Shown here in pieces: positions 1 to 10,850 of a stretch of DNA of 64,000 bases. The notes below the pieces were generated by a model, which saw only the letters and a list, made by a program, of their open reading frames with translations, did not search any database and was not told where the DNA came from. The position numbers were made by a program, and so were the translations under genes. Position 1 is the stretch's first letter. Every line of letters starts with the position of its first letter. The stretch lies in NCBI GenBank assembly GCA_050084985.1, contig JBITNC010000001.1, positions 110,422,001 to 110,486,000 on the forward strand, given 5' to 3'. The stretch is from Nageia nagi (taxonomy: Eukaryota > Pinophyta).

Positions 1-95
1 GAGAATCTTTTCATATATCCTTCTAGAGATTTGAATACAACTTTAACTCCACATCCATGCTTACATCTAGATCTATAAAAGTATATTATCTATAT
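1..95 (-). pseudogene. aRNH (second RNase H) N-terminal stub of the left Tat-like element, cut by the window edge
   Basis: Read on the minus strand, the last 90 or so bases give a short peptide that aligns without gaps to the start of the extra RNase H of the central element (minus, around 17350). The shared pattern is F-x5-R-x-K-x-G-x-G-V, followed by a K and a G at the same spacing. The first catalytic Asp position reads Tyr here. It lies about 250 nt downstream of the protease at 339-809, close to the 258 nt or so that separates the two domains in the central element. The rest of the domain and the RT would lie beyond the left edge. The identification rests on one short alignment. Confidence 0.6.
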
Positions 96-338
96 ATCAT
101 GTTCCTTTTCAGTTGTGACTAAGATTGGATGCACATTTTCATATAAATAATAATTACTAATGCCAACATCTATGACCTAATAATTTATATCATTTGCTAA
201 AATAATTTTCATTGTTAGGAGTGATTCTCTAAATAGATCCCTTTCAAATACTTCCATAGGTTGAGGTCCATTCAAATAGTTTTATTGTGTGATCTTCTTC
301 ATATGAACACTTTTGATGACATCTATTGAAATTTTTAC

Positions 339-809
339 TTACTTATCTTGGAAGGGAAGTAAAAGATGACTATAGTCTAAAGCTAAGTACCCTCCCAATT
401 TGGTAGTGAATTCTCTACATAGACATATTCCAAACAGAGGTGGAAGATCAACCATAATGATATCTTGAATAACATAAATGCTAAGAAATGCATTTAAAGT
501 TATTGGGACCCCTTTAACACTACCAACAACATCTACAAAGAAAGAATCCAATTGTATGACACCATTAATGCATCTTGTAATATTTAGCTTTATTTTAATT
601 GCAATAGCTTTAGGGATCATAGTTATTATAGCTCCAATATCTAACATACATTTAGTTAATACCCAACCTTCCAATCTTAGGGATAGATAGAATGGTGGGC
701 ATCTTCTTATACTTATGGGAGCTAGAGGGTCATCATTATATTTTGAAAAGATAACATTTCCTTTATTTACCCTCTTCTTACTATTTTCTAATTTCAAGGC
801 CTCTATCAA
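339..809 (-). pseudogene. gypsy (Tat-like) aspartic protease remnant
   Basis: This is a 156-codon open frame homologous over almost its whole length to the protease of the central element (minus, near 17980-17640). Shared landmarks are the cysteine before the active site, the block IPKAIA / MPKAVC, the pair VIQLDS / VLQLDS, the LPPLFG motif, and a C-terminal block with GGYLA and DYSH / DYTH. The catalytic D-S/T-G triad reads D-I-G (LDIGA), so the enzyme would be inactive. The frame is open only by chance: the gag part upstream (810-2410) is full of stops. It belongs to an older copy of the same family as the 10.8-21.4 kb element, running off the left end of the window. Confidence 0.85.
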
Positions 810-2410
810 AATATCTAATTAACCTGGTATCTTTAATGCATCAAACATAGTCATCTTAGAAGGAGTCTTGTTTAGTTCTTCCATGATATTATATGGAGCA
901 TATGGGACAAACTTACTTGATTATGCTTATTGATGTGTTTTTAATTATTGAGTGGCCTTTTATTTATGATACTCTATAATGAAATGATATCGTAAAGTAT
1001 TAGGTATCTCCTTCTTTGGGACTTATTTTCTAACTATAGTAGAATTTGTTTGAGTAGGAATATTAGTACCCAAATTTTTAGAAACATAGATTGGATTTGC
1101 TGAGAATTGATTTGGTTAATTCTAAGGTTGGGCTAAGGGGGATTTAGCTTTCTTATGTTTACATTGTACTAGACTAGATGGTTGATTTTGCTAAATGACT
1201 AGGGGTTGTTGTGGAGCCATTGAAGAAGAAGCTCTAGTTTGGACACAATTCACTTATTCTCTAGCATATTCTAGAAGACAACAATCTACCATGGTGAGAT
1301 CAACAACAAGATTTGATGTAGGTTCCACCATTTATTCTAAATGTAATAATAAATATTTATGTTGATATATCACACATGAGTTTGGAAAATATGGAACTGA
1401 ACATGGGGAATACCATTTTGTAATGCTCGAAGTAATACTTTTTACAAAACTCATCATAACAACATTTTCAATTATTTTTGGAGCACTTAATTATTCTAGT
1501 TAGTTAATTTTAGGCTAGAATATGGGTTGATATAAATTATCAAATCTTCTATAATTAAAACTTTTATTATGCCTTTCTTCCAAAGTGAGCTTATTAATAA
1601 GGTTCTTGATAGTTATCTCCAATTACCTTAACTTATCGTTTCCTCTTCTTGAGATTTGGGATTAGTATTAACACTAGTGGATGTAAGAGCAAGTGATTCT
1701 AGTATCTAATTCTAAATAATAGGCTTAGGAGGAGGTGGTGAGACTAAAACTCTAAGATGAGAAATTTGAGGGACTAGTTTAAAAGGTAAATCAGGAAATA
1801 ATGGTATAATAGCTTTAGGCTACATCTTTCTAGAGAATACCAAGGTATGCTTAGAAGTTTTTGCTATCTGATAAACATCTAAGAAGGTATCTCCTAACAT
1901 AACAATGAATATATTAAGGTCTAGAAGAAAGGCTTTCTTATAATATACCAAAGCTTTGCACTTGTTGGTCTAATCCTAACTAGAATAAACTTCCATATTT
2001 TCTCAAATCTAATATTGAAATTATAAATAGTTTCATAAGGATGCCTTTTGATACATGCTATAAGGCTAAAGAATGTATTATCATCACCATCTATAGAAAA
2101 TATTTTTTATTAAATCTTGACATAAATCTCCCCATGAATTTATAGATTGAGGTGTGAGAGTTCTAAACCATTCAACTACTTCACCTTCAAAAGAGTGTGA
2201 TAATAATCTAGTTATCATAGTTTCATTAGTAATATCAAAGCTTGAATCCAATAAGGATACATATTAATAATGTTCATATGATGTTTTACCAAACCCATCA
2301 TACTTAGGAAAAACTTTGAATTCTACTTGAGGTATAGCAGGGGAGTTAGTACCAATGACCAAAGGGTAGTTATTATTCCAAGTAGGAAAATCTGCTAGCT
2401 AAGCCATGCT
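810..2410 (-). pseudogene. gypsy (Tat-like) gag remnant
   Basis: Minus-strand translation of about 2380-2100 matches the central element's Gag in order: a short PQVEFKVFPKYDG-like block, then a SYEH motif (central AYEH), then a RLLSHSF-EGEVVEWF block (central RLLAQSF-KGKVLDWY), then a Ser-rich turn with a conserved Trp. Several in-frame stops interrupt it, mostly where Gln or Trp codons are expected. From about 1900 down to 810 the homology is weak, but the segment joins the protease at 339-809 at the right spacing. It represents the capsid-forming Gag of a retrotransposon and is certainly non-functional. Confidence 0.7.
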
Positions 2411-3884
2411 CGGAGTATTGGTAGCACATGAAGGATTTTTTGGGTTTGAATCAAATATAACTAATAGTGAGATTGCCTTTAAGAGAACTACAAGGGATAC
2501 AAACCATGAAATCTTTATCCTAGTCCTCTTATGAGGAATTGATAGCTCTTCAAACCTAGGTCATCTAAGGGAATTTTTAGCACTACTTCTAGTAAGTTTA
2601 AATTATAGAGGTGTTAGGGTTCGAAATATTGACTAGTTAATAGTAGAGTTTCCAATAAGGTTAAAAGAACCTTATAATATTTGAAGAATCAAACTTATAG
2701 CCAACTAAACATGGCTATTTGAATTATTTATGGTCCTAAAATATGGAATTTTAGTTTATGTCCCATTGAGCATGCCAAAAATGAAAGTTTCTACTATTGA
2801 TCAGTATAATGTAACCTTAAAAGGTTTGGTCTAGTTGAGTTCTCCATTGCTTGCAATAGTAGGTTCCTTGAAAGAGCAGAAGGTGGTCAAAATGCACTTA
2901 TGTTGGTTTTCTATTCAATATTTAGGTTATAGACTAGTTCCTATCTATTATGAAGGTTAAAAGTAATAAAAAAGAGATAAAAGGTATAATGTTATAAGAA
3001 AGAGATTAACAAATTGAACTAAAACTAAAATAAGAACTTCACAGCTTGGGCATTACAACATAGGTAGCAATCCATAATGAAGATTAAGAATAGCAAGCTA
3101 TCTTACCCTTGGGGTCTTGCAATCATAATTTAAGATATCATATCATACATAACATATACAAAAGCAATAAATAGCCACTTGTTACAAAAGGGTAAAGCAT
3201 TATCTATTTGCATTATCATATATGAAAGTATCTTACACATCTGAACAATTTGCTAGAATGTTTAACCTTTTTGATTTGTAATAGTTTATTATTTCTACAT
3301 TTACATGCCCTAGTGGGTTGTCATCTATCATCAATATACATAATTACTCATCTTGATTGAAACAAGTGAAGGAAACTATTTATAATAAATTTCACAATTG
3401 TGTTAGATTACACAGTGAATAAGTACCAATAGTATGACTATCGAGAAATTTGAATTTTTTGGACAATCATATTCATTGGGATGCAATCCTTCTAACATGT
3501 CATTGATTGATTTATCATTTTAATCAATTAAATATGGTACTATAGCTTATTAAAGAAGTACTCATATGTAGTTTGATAGATATGATCTAGCACTATGTTT
3601 TTGTTAGTAGCTATCTACTTTTTTGCAACCATTGATGATCCATACTGTAGTTCTAAATGAATAGAGTAATGGAGAATTGTGAATAGTATATTAACCTAGT
3701 TTGAGAAGAAAATACCACTATTATATAGAATTGAATCAAATTTGACACATTAATAGGGCTTCACAAGTCAAACACTTAAGATCAATTGGACCCAGGTATT
3801 ACTTCTTATCCATTACTCTTACCTTAGTTTAGTAGGTATTATTTATTTTCTTTAGGTTTTATTAATGATTTGGCTCTTCTTAGT
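2411..3884. other. no gene recognised; probable 5' leader/LTR region of the left element
   Basis: This AT-rich stretch has no open frame of note and no motif I can name. Its position upstream (minus sense) of the gag remnant suggests 5' leader or LTR of the decayed left element. I could not find a partner LTR inside the window, so this is only an inference. Confidence 0.3.
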
Positions 3885-4384
3885 ACCCATTGATTTTAGC
3901 CAAAAGTTCCAACATCATCATTCAAAATTAATAGGCTCTATCTAGGATCTTCTTCAATCATCACCTACCATTACATATTTCAAGACCCATTGATTTGAGC
4001 TAAATTTTTTGACATCATCATTCAAAATTGATGGGATTTATTTGGGATCTTATTGAATTATCACTTGCTATTACTTATTCTAGGACCCACTAATTTGAGC
4101 CAAAAGTTTTGAAATCATCATTCAAAATTGGTGGGCTCTATCTGGGATCTTCTTGAATTATTACTTGCCATTACTTATTTTGGGACCCATTGATTTGAAC
4201 CAAAAATTTTGACATGATCTTTCAAAATTGATGGGCTCTATTTGAGATCTTCTCAAATTATCACACATTATTGCTTATTTTAGGACCCACTAATTTGAGC
4301 TAAAATTTTTGACACCATCATTCAAAATTGATGTGTGCTATCTAGGATCTTCTTGAATTATCACCCACCATTACTTATTTCAGG
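3885..4384. repeat. tandem repeat, period 100 bp, five copies
   Basis: A landmark 'acccat/acccac' occurs at 3885, 3985, 4085, 4185 and 4285, exactly 100 bp apart. Each unit continues with 'ttgatttgagc', a run of A/T with 'gacatcatcattcaaaatt', 'gatgggctctat', 'ggatcttcttgaattatc' and 'ccattacttatt'. Copies differ by scattered substitutions but keep the period exactly, so the array has drifted by point change, not by indels. No coding potential is evident. Confidence 0.92.
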
Positions 4385-4789
4385 ATATAACTTGGACTTA
4401 TATTAACAAAAACTCTTAGACATTATATCTACAACTCCTGAATATTTCCTTAGACTTTTCTCTTCCTATACATAATTATTTTATAGATATAGTTCCTCCT
4501 CCATTTGATTGTTAATATAACTTAAGGTAAATCCCCATGAATTATTACAACACCAGATCATCCTTGACTAGAAATTTACAACGCAAAAATATCAAAGGTA
4601 ATGATCTATATATATAATAGCCAAATTATACATACAATTGCTAAATCTCAATAACACTCAAAATTCTTCAATCTTAGGGCTAATAGAAGACTCAAATTTA
4701 ATTTTAAAAGGAAGAGAGTTAGAATAGAAATAATTTTCTAAAAATAATGAAATAATTAAGAAAAATCATAGTATGTAACCCCATCCTAG
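4385..4789. other. no gene recognised
   Basis: AT-rich sequence between the 100-bp array and the integrase remnant. Nothing recognisable on either strand. Confidence 0.4.
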
Positions 4790-5340
4790 AGTGCAATTCT
4801 AAAAGAATACACTAGCCTTAAAGGTAATGAAGTTAAGGAATTTTGTGCTAGAAATATCATATTGAATGAAAGTATAAGGACTTACATAGGGAAAAATATT
4901 TTCTCCTTACTATATGGTGATGAAACAATAGTTTCTTTAAATTTATAAATCCCATATCTTCATTTGTAACTATATGGTCTGATTCTTGATGAGGATAAAA
5001 GGAAAGCTAGATTAGACCAACTAGAGGTTCTAGATGAAAAATAGGTTAATGCTTTAGAATAACTTCATGTATACCATTCAAGAATCCAAAAATCCTCTTG
5101 AAAAAAAATCAAGCCTAAATAGTTCAAAATTGATGATCTAGTATTAAAGGAAAATATTTCCACCACTAAAGCTCTAGAAAATTAAAAGAAAGATAATTTC
5201 AAACCTAACTAGATAGGTACTTACATTGTCATTACAAATTACAAAAAAGGTGCATATAAATTATCTACAATTAAAGATAAGGAAGAAAACAATATAATAA
5301 ATTTTATGCATTTAATGAAGGTTTTATGTCTAATAGTTTT
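4790..5340 (+). pseudogene. Tat/Ogre-like integrase C-terminal remnant, internally deleted
   Basis: Plus-strand translation matches the integrase at 44.9-45.5 kb: a GN-VK-FC block, then SLLYGDE (there SLMYGDE), then DEDKRKARLDQLEVLDEK (there a DKRKARLGQLEALDEK-like block), then VYHSRI, then the short C-terminal domain with 'KGAYKL' and 'MHLM'. Relative to that copy about 165-170 bp are missing around 4870, which removes the catalytic Glu region (PQGNG...E). Several stops are present. It is the 3' end of an old element whose LTR follows at 6106. Confidence 0.8.
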
Positions 5341-6093
5341 TGTAAATATGTACATTTCTTCATCTTTTTATACTAATATTTTAGGAAAATAAAACTATAA
5401 CCTAGCAATGCCACTATGGTCTTGGCGATGCCACTAGGTTTAATTGGTCCAAAATATTTAAAAATTGATAATTTCTTTCTAATCATAGTAAATAAATGAA
5501 AAAGGTGTTTTATTCTTTTACTTTCATTTCATTTCTATAAAAAATTTCTCATCAATAATACTTATCAAAATATTCCTTTTTTCAATTTCATGCTTATCAA
5601 ATTGTTAATTATTATTCCTTGCCAAAATTGATAATGCTTATCATATGCTCAAAATATTTTCATATCACATTATAATTTATCATTTGTTTCATTTATAATT
5701 AAGGGGCACTCCTATTAGTAAATCCATAGAAACATGGTGTCTTTAGCAGCCAAGCTAATCATTCTTATCATTTGATGCCTTTGTAAGGAAGGATCAATCT
5801 TATCATTTGGTACCTTTGTAAGGAAGGAAAATTGATATCAAAATCCATGGCAACATGGTGTATTGGGAAACTAATATGATCAATCCAAATTAGTTATTAT
5901 CTTCTTAATCTTGGTGGGTAATTTCCTAAGGATAGGTTTGTTTTATTATCATACTATTCATATCATGATGTTCAATGTTTATATCTGAGATATGTTGACC
6001 AAAAATATTTCTTATCTAAGATCTTTTTAGGTACCTTTTTCTTATCCTTAGATTGCTCCTATGATGAAGCATTCATCATGTCATAACCAAGTC
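5341..6093 (+). other. 3' untranslated region of the left Tat/Ogre-like element, with two 35-bp-type repeat units
   Basis: This region is homologous to 45570-46426. It holds two units of the 'cttatcatttg-cctttgtaaggaagg' minisatellite near 5760-5835 that expands to about five units in the other copy, and the paired phrase 'aaatccat..caacatg'. It is non-coding and ends at the polypurine tract. Confidence 0.6.
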
Positions 6094-6103
6094 AAAGAGG
6101 GAG
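6094..6103 (+). other. polypurine tract (plus-strand primer) of the left Tat/Ogre-like element
   Basis: The purine run AAAGAGGGAG stands just before the point where homology to a second LTR-like segment begins. The copy at 46427-46435 (AAAGAGGGG) is in the same place. A purine run directly upstream of the 3' LTR is the expected second-strand primer. Confidence 0.6.
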
Positions 6104-6105
6104 CA

Positions 6106-6790
6106 TAATATAAGAAAAAATGGAGGCATCAAAAGTTTCCACCATGACACTAATTTTTAGGGACTAATTTCTTATTTTTCTTGTTATACTTTGAATTTAT
6201 GATTTGATTATCTTTTATTCCAAAAGCATAAAAATATATTTAAAGTGGGTTATCTATTAACACCTAAAAATAAATTTTAATTTAAATAAAATACCTTTCT
6301 AGGCATTTGAAATAATTAATTTAATTTAATAAATAAATGCTCTTTTCCATATGCACTCTCATCTAACTTTATGTTTTATGGTAACAGGTTGGCTTGACAT
6401 CACAATAAGCTTAAGGAGGAACCTTACCATTAGACTTATTACCTATAAAGGTGGAGGGGTTATGCATGGTCAAATATATCATATGATATGATATAATCCC
6501 AAATACTTGATAGGTGTAAATATACTTATGTCTTTCTTGATCAATGTTTCTTAATGCCACATATCATTTTTGAATTTTGTTATACTATAAGCTTTACATT
6601 CCTACAAACTTTAATCCCTTTATGAGTGAGATTTCATACATTAAAGGTTGGATGATGGCATTAAGAAAAAGGTCAAGGCATTTTGCAATGGTAATCAAGT
6701 GACATCATTGGGTTTCTAGTGGTATCATAGGGTTGAGGTCAGATCTGTGGCTTTGTGTTTTGGGAAAGCTCATCATTCATCCTCTTTCGA
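6106..6790 (+). repeat. 3' LTR-like segment of the left Tat/Ogre-like element
   Basis: The segment is homologous end to end to 46439-47110. Shared landmarks are 'cttgttatactttgaattta', 'ttcccaaaagcat'-type text, 'cacctaaaaataaattttaatttaa', 'cactctcatcta', then 'ctataaaggtgg' (a TATA box at about 6446), and 'ttgaggtc..tggcttt..cattcatc' at the end. It starts with TA where TG is expected, consistent with C-to-T decay on the other strand. The right border is where similarity stops (near 6790) and is approximate. Confidence 0.55.
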
Positions 6791-6949
6791 TCAAATTTAA
6801 CCTCTATTTTTTTTTACATGTAAAGTATATTTTTATAGGATATCATGGATTAAATAAGTGGAAAGAAACACAAAATTCTTTAAACTTTCTACCTTAAGGA
6901 GAAGATCCTTCAATAAAATTACCATGCTAGAAAGAGAAGATAAGAGTGT

Positions 6950-9900
6950 AATTGATAAATGAAGCCAAAATCAAAGAGATGGTAGTCTCCTTCTATAGAA
7001 ACCTCCTCAAAAAATAAATAGAAGAAAACTAAAACACTATTGGAGAGATTCTCAAAAATATCCCCTCTCTTATTAACAAAGAAGATAATTTGAAATTACT
7101 GGCAACCTTTTAGAAGAGGAGATCACTTCTATAGTATTTATTATGGAAAAGGATAAAGCACTAGGTCTTGATAGATTTTTGATAAGGTTATTTCATCATT
7201 TTTGAGACATAATTGGGGAAGATTTGTAAAGGCCTTCCAATAATTCCAAATACACAATACCTTTCTCAAGAGTTGGAATACTACTTTCTTGAATTTCATT
7301 CCAAAAGTTTAATGAGCAAATAATCTTAAAAACTTTAGGCCCATTAACTTTTGTAACACTATTTACAAAATCATCACTAAGCTACTTGCAAATAGAATGG
7401 CTGAAATTCTTTCCAAAATCATCTCTGTTGAATAGGATGGCTTTGTAAGAGATAGATAGATCTTTGATGGAATTATCTTGATTCATGATACCATAAACTT
7501 CATCAAATCTTCAAAAGAAGAGGCTATGATCATTAAACTTAACAATTAAAAATCCTATGATAGAGTTTTCTAGAATTTTTTGGATCAAATATTGGAAGGG
7601 TTTGGATTTTAGAATCAGTGGAGAACTTGTGTGAGAAAATGCATTTCTACTACCACTTTCTCTATCATTATTAATGGTGAAGTAGTTGGTTTCTTCAATT
7701 CCTCCAAAGATTGAAGGTAAGGGGACCCTCTATCACCTTACCTATTTATCACTATGGCAGAGGCTCTTGGTATATTACTTAAGAGATCTAATCAAATTGA
7801 TATTATTAGAGGAATTAAACCCTCTCAAAATTTCTCTCCCATCACCCATCACCAATTTATTGATGATACTATTTTGGTTAGTAAAGAAAGTATAGAAGAA
7901 GCCAGAGTCATAAAATCCATTTTAGATAAATACTAATTAGCTTTAGACCAAAAAGTTAATTATGAAAAAAATAACATTTACTTCTCCAACACTCCCCCTT
8001 GGATAAGTACACTAATATCTTATATCTTCCAATGTCAAATGGGTACTTTCCCATCCATGTATCTTGGAATGCCTATACTTGAAGGCTAGGTTCAAAAGAG
8101 ATTGACATGCCTATATTTGAAGGCTAGGTTCAAAAGAGATTCTCAAATAAAGTAATAGATAGACTAAAAAACATGGCAAGGAATATCCAACATGCTAAAG
8201 CCTCTCTTTAGATTATCATTATGTATATGACCAACATATTCTAAATATTTGCATTAGTTGCATAAAATATTGAACAAATATGTAAAAACTTCATTTGGAC
8301 TAGTGTGGAAGAAAATAAAAGGATGTACTTGGTGGCCTAGGATATGGTTTGTAGGAAAAGAGTGAAGAAGGATTAGGGATCAAATAAATCAAATTATTCA
8401 ATTAAGCAATGCAAATGAAACTAGCATGGAAACTCTACTAAAATGAACGTATAGAATGGATCAATATTTGCAAAAATAAATATCTTAAAGGGATCAACAA
8501 CTTGCTAAGCCTATGAAATCCTCCTAAAGGCTCCTCTTTCTAGAACTAATTAGTAGAAATGAGAGAACCCATTGTAGAAAATTTCATATGGGAAGTCAAC
8601 AATGGCTGACCAACAATGTTCTAGGATGATAAATGGATTAACCCCACCTCTATAGTATACCAACCTGAATGGACCTCCTTAATGTTATGGTAAAATACTA
8701 GGCTTGGGCTTAGAATATCTGACTATATATATAAGAATGAAGGGAACTTTTGATGGTCCATCTATAGTAGCTAAATAATGTGATTAATACAAATGGGGTT
8801 GATTAATGAAATACTACTCTACTTTATAAATATTGATGTATATATCAAAAATATGGCAATAATAGGAATGCAATAGTTTTTACTTATATTCTATATTCAT
8901 TCTGTTAATCATAAAATGCATGAAATACAAAGCATACATTCATGAAAAAGTACACTATTGGCATCCTATAATTGGCACGCCATTGGTGCCATAAGATAAG
9001 TGAAATTACAAGCCTAAAGAAGAATGTAGCAATGAGTGAATTAGCAAATAATCAAAATATGAACATACATTTGAACTTACAAAATAATAAATGCACAAAT
9101 GTAAATATACAAATCAAGTTGCAATCCTTCAAATGATCTTCAATTGATAATATTTGTATTAGTTTGAAAATGATTATTTGCCCATGATTTGCTCATACCC
9201 TATAGGTCATCAAATGATGCCTATATATATGATACAAGTTTATATGACTGATATTTTGACCCCTTGTACATTCCATAAGGGTCGAATACATGGCATAAAC
9301 CTCTTATATATATATTTAATCCCTTTTTAAATAATACATTATTAAGGGATTAAAATTATTTATTAAATATATAAAGGTTCATTTTGAGGTGTTTACACCA
9401 TCCCTATTTCCAACAACCCCATGTTTGCATAATTAATAACTTAGCTTCTCTGGAGACTAGATAGAATTTTGCTATATGTCCCACTAAAAAAGTATACTCT
9501 ACTTTAGGTGGATGAGAAAGGGAAAAAGGTAGAATATTCAATAAAAATCAAATACAACTTCCTCAATCAAAATCATAGGGATACTAGGAAATGATTATTG
9601 GCAAGTATCTAGATAAAAGGCTTAATCCCCAAAATTGCTAGCTTCCTTTGAGAAAAAATTCTAAGGAAAATCCACACCTATGATGTACTCAAAGTATAAG
9701 GAATGATTTTTCCAATTATATGCAATTTTTGTAAGAATGTAGAAGAAATAATAAATCATACTCTCCTTTACTATGCTTATGCTAGGGAGGTATGGGAACT
9801 TGTGAATTCTAATCTCCACCACCACTAGGTGACACCTCATTCATTAGCTAGCATGGTTGACAAATGGAGATTGGAATCCAAAAATAAAAAGTTCAAGTTG

Positions 9901-10150
9901 ATTTGGGAAATGATCCCTCCACATATTTGCTAGGAAATATGGAAGGAACAAAATGATAGGTTGTTCAAGGAATGCAATTGAGACCTAGCCAAAATATGGA
10001 AATAGTGTATAAGCTTACTTCAACAAAATATTGATTATTGCATCTAGATGGAGCCCACCAAGGATGCTAAGTCATTCTCCCTTTGGTGCTAGCTCCTCTT
10101 AGAGTCTATCCTTTCCATCTTAGATGCTGATGGAAAGAGCTCCCAATCAC
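6950..10150 (+). pseudogene. L1-type LINE ORF2 (reverse transcriptase, zf-RVT), split by an insertion
   Basis: The translation follows the plant L1 ORF2 order. Near 7430-7560 comes the GFV-x-R-x-I-DGI-L-HD block with 'KSYDRVF' in place of the usual KAYDRVNW. Then come a GDPLSP block (near 7725), the catalytic FIDDTILVS block (about 7857-7883; F-x-DD form of LINE RTs), and 'MYLGMPI'. A zinc-ribbon-like end follows near 9710-9800 (C-x2-C, then H-x-L, then A-REVWELV). Stops sit where Gln or Trp codons are expected (for example CAA to TAA, TGG to TAG). An LTR-like insert at 8764-9397 splits the region. The 5' end (about 6820-6950) and the 3' end are approximate, and no poly(A) or target duplication was found. 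Confidence 0.85.
8764..9397. mobile_element. solo-LTR-like insertion in the LINE, with 5-bp duplication
   Basis: A 634-bp segment interrupts the LINE reading frame. It is flanked by CCATC on both sides (8759-8763 and 9398-9402). It starts TATAGTAGC (TG expected; TA fits G-to-A decay) and ends TTTACA, that is, with the LTR-type CA. Removing the insert plus one CCATC rejoins the two LINE halves in frame across a block that is normally continuous. No coding capacity is seen. The terminal dinucleotides and the 5-bp duplication fit a solo LTR, but no partner LTR is in the window, so a small non-LTR element is not excluded. Confidence 0.7.
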
Positions 10151-10199
10151 TCAGATGATATGTACTACCATAAATGAAGTAAGGGGTGATGATGTGACC

Positions 10200-10845
10200 A
10201 TCAAAACATCATAAATTTTGAATTTCCTCTCCAATATTAATTCCCCAATGAATGTGATTGATAGACATGAGACAAATAATTGCAAGTACAAAAATTTAAG
10301 GTGGGATTTGGAGAGGTGGTAGACTTCACTTCAATTTAGATATCATCCTTCATCCATTGCCTACACTACTTTAGAAATCCACTCCAACTCAAAAATCTAT
10401 TTTAGTTCCTTTGCATGTAAGTCTTGCTACCATGATCATGGGAAAGAATTGCATGGATGAACAAGGTAACTTTCATGAAGTTCAAGGGGATCATAATGTC
10501 TAGGACATCCTTAGTAATAGAGGGGTGTAAAGTTACATCATGAGTTTCTAGGGCCATAATGCTACTTTGGAAGACCAGGTGGTGAGTAGCTATGATAATG
10601 AATGGGTGACAATTGAAATAGTCTAGGTTAATCTCTCCATGGAGTAATTACAAAAGCCAACGTATTGATTCTTGATGGGAGACTATTGAAATGAAACTCA
10701 AATGTTAGGCTAGAGTGAATTTAGGAATTTTTTAGCCCTAGGGAATCCCTTGTATAAAAAAGGATTGAAATAGACTATGAGAGTCTCTTGGCACCATGGA
10801 ATTGCATCATGAAATGGGTGACCAAATACTTCATGTTAGATGATA
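10200..10845 (+). pseudogene. LINE ORF1-like remnant, left part (interrupted by the central gypsy element)
   Basis: This piece continues at 21398 once the central element and one GGTAC copy are removed. Across the join a DUF4283-like pattern (VH-YNF-TQ, then MGEGIL) can be read, resembling the region of plant L1 ORF1 proteins before the zinc knuckle. The frame is broken repeatedly. The assignment is tentative: the clear fact is only that the flanks join smoothly at the duplicated GGTAC. Confidence 0.4.
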
Positions 10846-10850
10846 GGTAC
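10846..10850. repeat. target site duplication GGTAC, left
   Basis: GGTAC directly precedes LTR A and recurs at 21393-21397 directly after LTR C. A 5-bp duplication is standard for gypsy integrase. It shows that LTR A and LTR C are the outer ends of one insertion. Confidence 0.95.

Noticed and set aside
3885-4384. CRISPR-like array
   Set aside because: The repeats are directly adjacent 100-bp tandem units without unique spacers, in plant nuclear DNA.
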